A stretch of DNA of 64,000 nt from Hyphomicrobium sp. ghe19 (GTDB lineage Bacteria > Pseudomonadota > Alphaproteobacteria > Rhizobiales > Hyphomicrobiaceae): positions 2,246,001 to 2,310,000 of the forward strand of contig NZ_LR743509.1 in the NCBI RefSeq assembly GCF_902712875.1, in the 5' to 3' direction. Positions 62,824-64,000 of the stretch are shown here, in pieces. Made by a program: the position numbers and the translations under genes. Each line of letters begins with the position of its first letter. Position 1 is the stretch's first letter. The notes beneath the pieces were generated by a model. The model was not told the DNA's origin. It worked only from the letters and a program-made list of their open reading frames with translations, and did not search any database.

Positions 62824-63037
62824 TGCAATTCCTTATCGCCGAGAGCCTGATTTCATAGCCTTGCGAATGTGAGGCAACGGGAGCATGCCGATCAGAAATC
62901 GTCTCACTGCGGTGAGAGAGCAGTTGAACACTCGCTACTGGACCAGGGACCTTGAAACACGCACAGGCCGTTCTGCTGTCATTTAATTGTTCTGGGTGAG
63001 ATCGAGAAATATCTCTAAATGCAATTGGAGTTCGCTT

Positions 63038-63838
63038 TCATCTATACGTCCCTTTTGATGGTTTGCGCGGGCAGCGCAGCCGCCGGTCTACCATCTCGAG
63101 GGCAACCATTGTTTCGGCGAGTGTGCGTTGAAGTACGTAAAACCAACCTGCCCAGCCATCGAAAATGCACAGTTTGACGATGAGGGTATATGTGAAAACT
63201 AGAACCGGTGCGGGCCAAGCCATCAATCTGATTTGATCGATGCGAGTGAGCCCGCTGCGTGGCACGGACAATAGATAATCGGCCTCCAGCTCGGCATACC
63301 GTTGCTGGGATGCGAACCAGCGCGCCAACGGCTTGCGGTCGTCATGATAAACCGGCGCATTCAGACGACCGATCAATCCGTCCAATACGACTCGATGCCC
63401 GTGTCCTTCATTCCTGTAAATCGCGCGGTCGCGGCGATAAAGAAGGGTTCTTGGCGGATATAAAGCCGAACGCAACGTCCTCCCGTAGATGCGATAGACG
63501 AATGATGCGCTGAATCCCGATATATCCTCGGAGGGGGTGAGACCGTTCATTTCAGCAACAAGGGCTGCGTCCAGCTCGTAGTCGGCATCAAGCGACAGCA
63601 CCCATACCGTCTCCACTTGGGAGAGCCCGAAATTGCACTGCTGTGCAAAGCCGTCGAACGTCCGCGTAATGATCTCCGCTTGCGGATACTTCCTAATAAT
63701 ATCTATCGTTTTATCAGTGCTGCCGCTGTCGATAATCACGATCCGCTTGGCCCACTTCACCGCCTCCAGCGTCCGCCCGATGTTGGCCTCCTCGTTGAAG
63801 GTCAGAATCAAGACGGTGATATGATCCAGAATGCTCAA
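63038..63838 (-). CDS. Glycosyltransferase family 2
   Basis: A 266-aa GT-A enzyme related to the WaaE branch: ITVLILTFNEEANIGRTL, RIVIIDSGSTDKTIDIIRK, the DxD metal site in VLSLDADYELD (about 82) and LYRRDRAIYRNEGHGHRV. One hydrophobic stretch near 215-240 may be membrane-associated. It starts with TTG at 63838, overlapping the stop of the upstream glycosyltransferase by 3 bases (TTGA), so the two are coupled. Part of a polysaccharide block running off the window. Confidence 0.87.
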   Translation of the reverse strand: MSILDHITVLILTFNEEANIGRTLEAVKWAKRIVIIDSGSTDKTIDIIRKYPQAEIITRTFDGFAQQCNFGLSQVETVWVLSLDADYELDAALVAEMNGLTPSEDISGFSASFVYRIYGRTLRSALYPPRTLLYRRDRAIYRNEGHGHRVVLDGLIGRLNAPVYHDDRKPLARWFASQQRYAELEADYLLSVPRSGLTRIDQIRLMAWPAPVLVFTYTLIVKLCIFDGWAGWFYVLQRTLAETMVALEMVDRRLRCPRKPSKGTYR

Positions 63839-64000
63839 TCCGCGTTGGTCCTGCGGGGCGCCCGGACATTCTGATAAATCTCAATCAATCGCTGTCCCAT
63901 GACGCGGCTGGAGAATGTGTCCTCGGCAAAAATCCGGGCTCGGTTCGCCATGGAGCGACGCTCCGCTTCGTCGTCGAGCAGACTTTCAAGTGCCCGCGCG
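63835..64000 (-). CDS. Glycosyltransferase C-terminus, 5' part beyond window
   Basis: An open frame enters from the window edge and ends at a TGA at 63837-63835, giving the last 54 residues of a protein: DDEAERRSMANRARIFAEDT and MGQRLIEIYQNV. This pattern (helix, then F/R-x-W-like segment, then a final helix with IEIYQ) is the usual C-terminus of GT4 enzymes. The length and substrate are unknown. It overlaps the TTG start of the GT2 gene. Confidence 0.75.
   Translation of the reverse strand, partial: ARALESLLDDEAERRSMANRARIFAEDTFSSRVMGQRLIEIYQNVRAPRRTNAD

Overview
This is a 64 kb stretch of a high-GC alphaproteobacterial chromosome, most like Hyphomicrobium or a close relative in the Hyphomicrobiales/Rhizobiales. 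That placement is inferred from a complete PhyR/NepR/EcfG stress system, HWE-family histidine kinases, a DUF2842 membrane protein, an NdvA-like glucan exporter and a short OpgH. Genes are dense on both strands, and several neighbouring genes overlap by 4-8 bases.

Layout. 0-5.7 kb: the end-truncated PAS-GGDEF protein, a HAD hydrolase, and a minus-strand run of OpgH-like glucosyltransferase, FkbM methyltransferase and an exported protein. 5.7-13 kb: a compact set of an MDR dehydrogenase, a divergent PTPS-like protein, a GT4 and a SAM methyltransferase on the plus strand, facing a stand-alone RibD reductase and a cytochrome b561. An NdvA-like exporter and a GTP cyclohydrolase II follow. I read this as an undescribed pterin- or pyrimidine-derived small-molecule pathway. 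13-15.7 kb: small housekeeping genes. 15.8-19.2 kb: an IS1595-family transposon with recognisable terminal repeats and an imperfect 8-bp target duplication, carrying a DinD-like gene, a 55-aa ORF and a proteasome-like Ntn hydrolase as cargo. 19.4-23.7 kb: rplM-rpsI, a TerC protein, argC, ctaA and a DUF2842 gene. 23.6-29.1 kb: an exopolysaccharide set (deacetylase, Wzz-like, Wza-like, GT4).

29.5-31.5 kb holds a NarL-type two-component pair. 32.2-34.1 kb is the general stress response core, phyR divergent from nepR-ecfG, with EcfG promoter motifs facing both ways. A further matching motif precedes a giant hybrid kinase with nine 276-bp HAMP repeats, followed by a receiver-PAS-HWE kinase. 42.3-49.8 kb is a glucose/trehalose island: GH15, a membrane HWE kinase, then otsA, polyphosphate glucokinase, a PfkB kinase and otsB, tightly packed and headed by an EcfG-like motif. 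This suggests that stress sensing, the sigma factor and trehalose output are encoded side by side.

49.8-64 kb is surface polysaccharide territory: a membrane/coiled-coil protein, an MsbA-like exporter, GT2 and GT4 enzymes, a ferritin-like protein, a YdcF protein, a NusG/RfaH-like antiterminator, an exported Hint-domain protein, a NodU/CmcH carbamoyltransferase, an acyltransferase and more glycosyltransferases running off the window end. No tRNA, rRNA or CRISPR array was recognised.
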